Positions 5,371 through 5,401 of a stretch of DNA of 5,401 nt are shown here, piece after piece. Location of the stretch: assembly GCA_958372035.1 (NCBI GenBank), contig CATXML010000100.1:1-5401 (forward strand), given 5' to 3'. A model generated the notes under the pieces. It had not been told where the DNA came from, ran no database searches, and was given only the letters and a program-made list of their open reading frames with translations. Position numbers and translations under genes: made by a program. Numbering within the stretch: the first letter of the stretch is position 1; the number at the start of each line of letters is the position of its first letter. Source of the stretch: an uncultured Collinsella sp. (lineage in GTDB: Bacteria; Actinomycetota; Coriobacteriia; Coriobacteriales; Coriobacteriaceae).

Positions 5371-5401
5371 GCGTTTCACAAAACGTGCGGGACGAAAACA
5401 A

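Overview
The window looks like chromosomal DNA of a high-GC, Gram-positive gut actinobacterium of the class Coriobacteriia, most likely Collinsella or a close relative. This rests on the GC-rich codon use of the metal genes, the Shine-Dalgarno-led genes, and a hypothetical protein (286-1476) of a type I remember mainly from Coriobacteriia. The genus is an inference; no rRNA or tRNA is present to settle it.

Layout. Positions 1-285 hold no gene. A 396-aa protein of unknown function with a PD-(D/E)XK / DUF559-like nuclease-type domain occupies 286-1476 and is more AT-rich than what follows. Positions 1477-1820 hold no gene. From 1821 to 4594 lies a compact metal-efflux locus on the + strand. It starts with a strong promoter flanked by two SmtB-type operators that are exact inverted copies of each other. 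Then come an ArsR/SmtB-family repressor, a 72-aa stand-alone HMA metal-binding protein, a hairpin, a third operator, and a P1B-type (Zn/Cd/Pb) ATPase. Between the ATPase and the convergent downstream gene sits a 129-bp nested palindrome with 28-bp perfect arms. On the - strand, 5265-4876 encodes a DtxR/MntR-family metal-dependent regulator. Its upstream region carries a weak promoter candidate and four related heptamers.

How it works together. The repressor has the zinc-sensing alpha-5 ligand pattern of SmtB (D105, H107, H118, E121). It would sit on operators at its own promoter and just before the ATPase, and release them when zinc or a similar divalent ion is in excess. The HMA protein carries the CxxC metal site that such pumps often have fused at their N-terminus, while this pump begins instead with a lysine-rich stretch. 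The pump and its metal-binding domain therefore appear to be split into two proteins made from one locus. The DtxR-family gene probably senses manganese or iron and is not obviously part of the same circuit.

I found no phage, IS transposase, CRISPR array, tRNA or rRNA. The least ordinary items are the nested palindrome, the three-operator arrangement and the split pump. I see no evidence for a wholly new multi-gene system.
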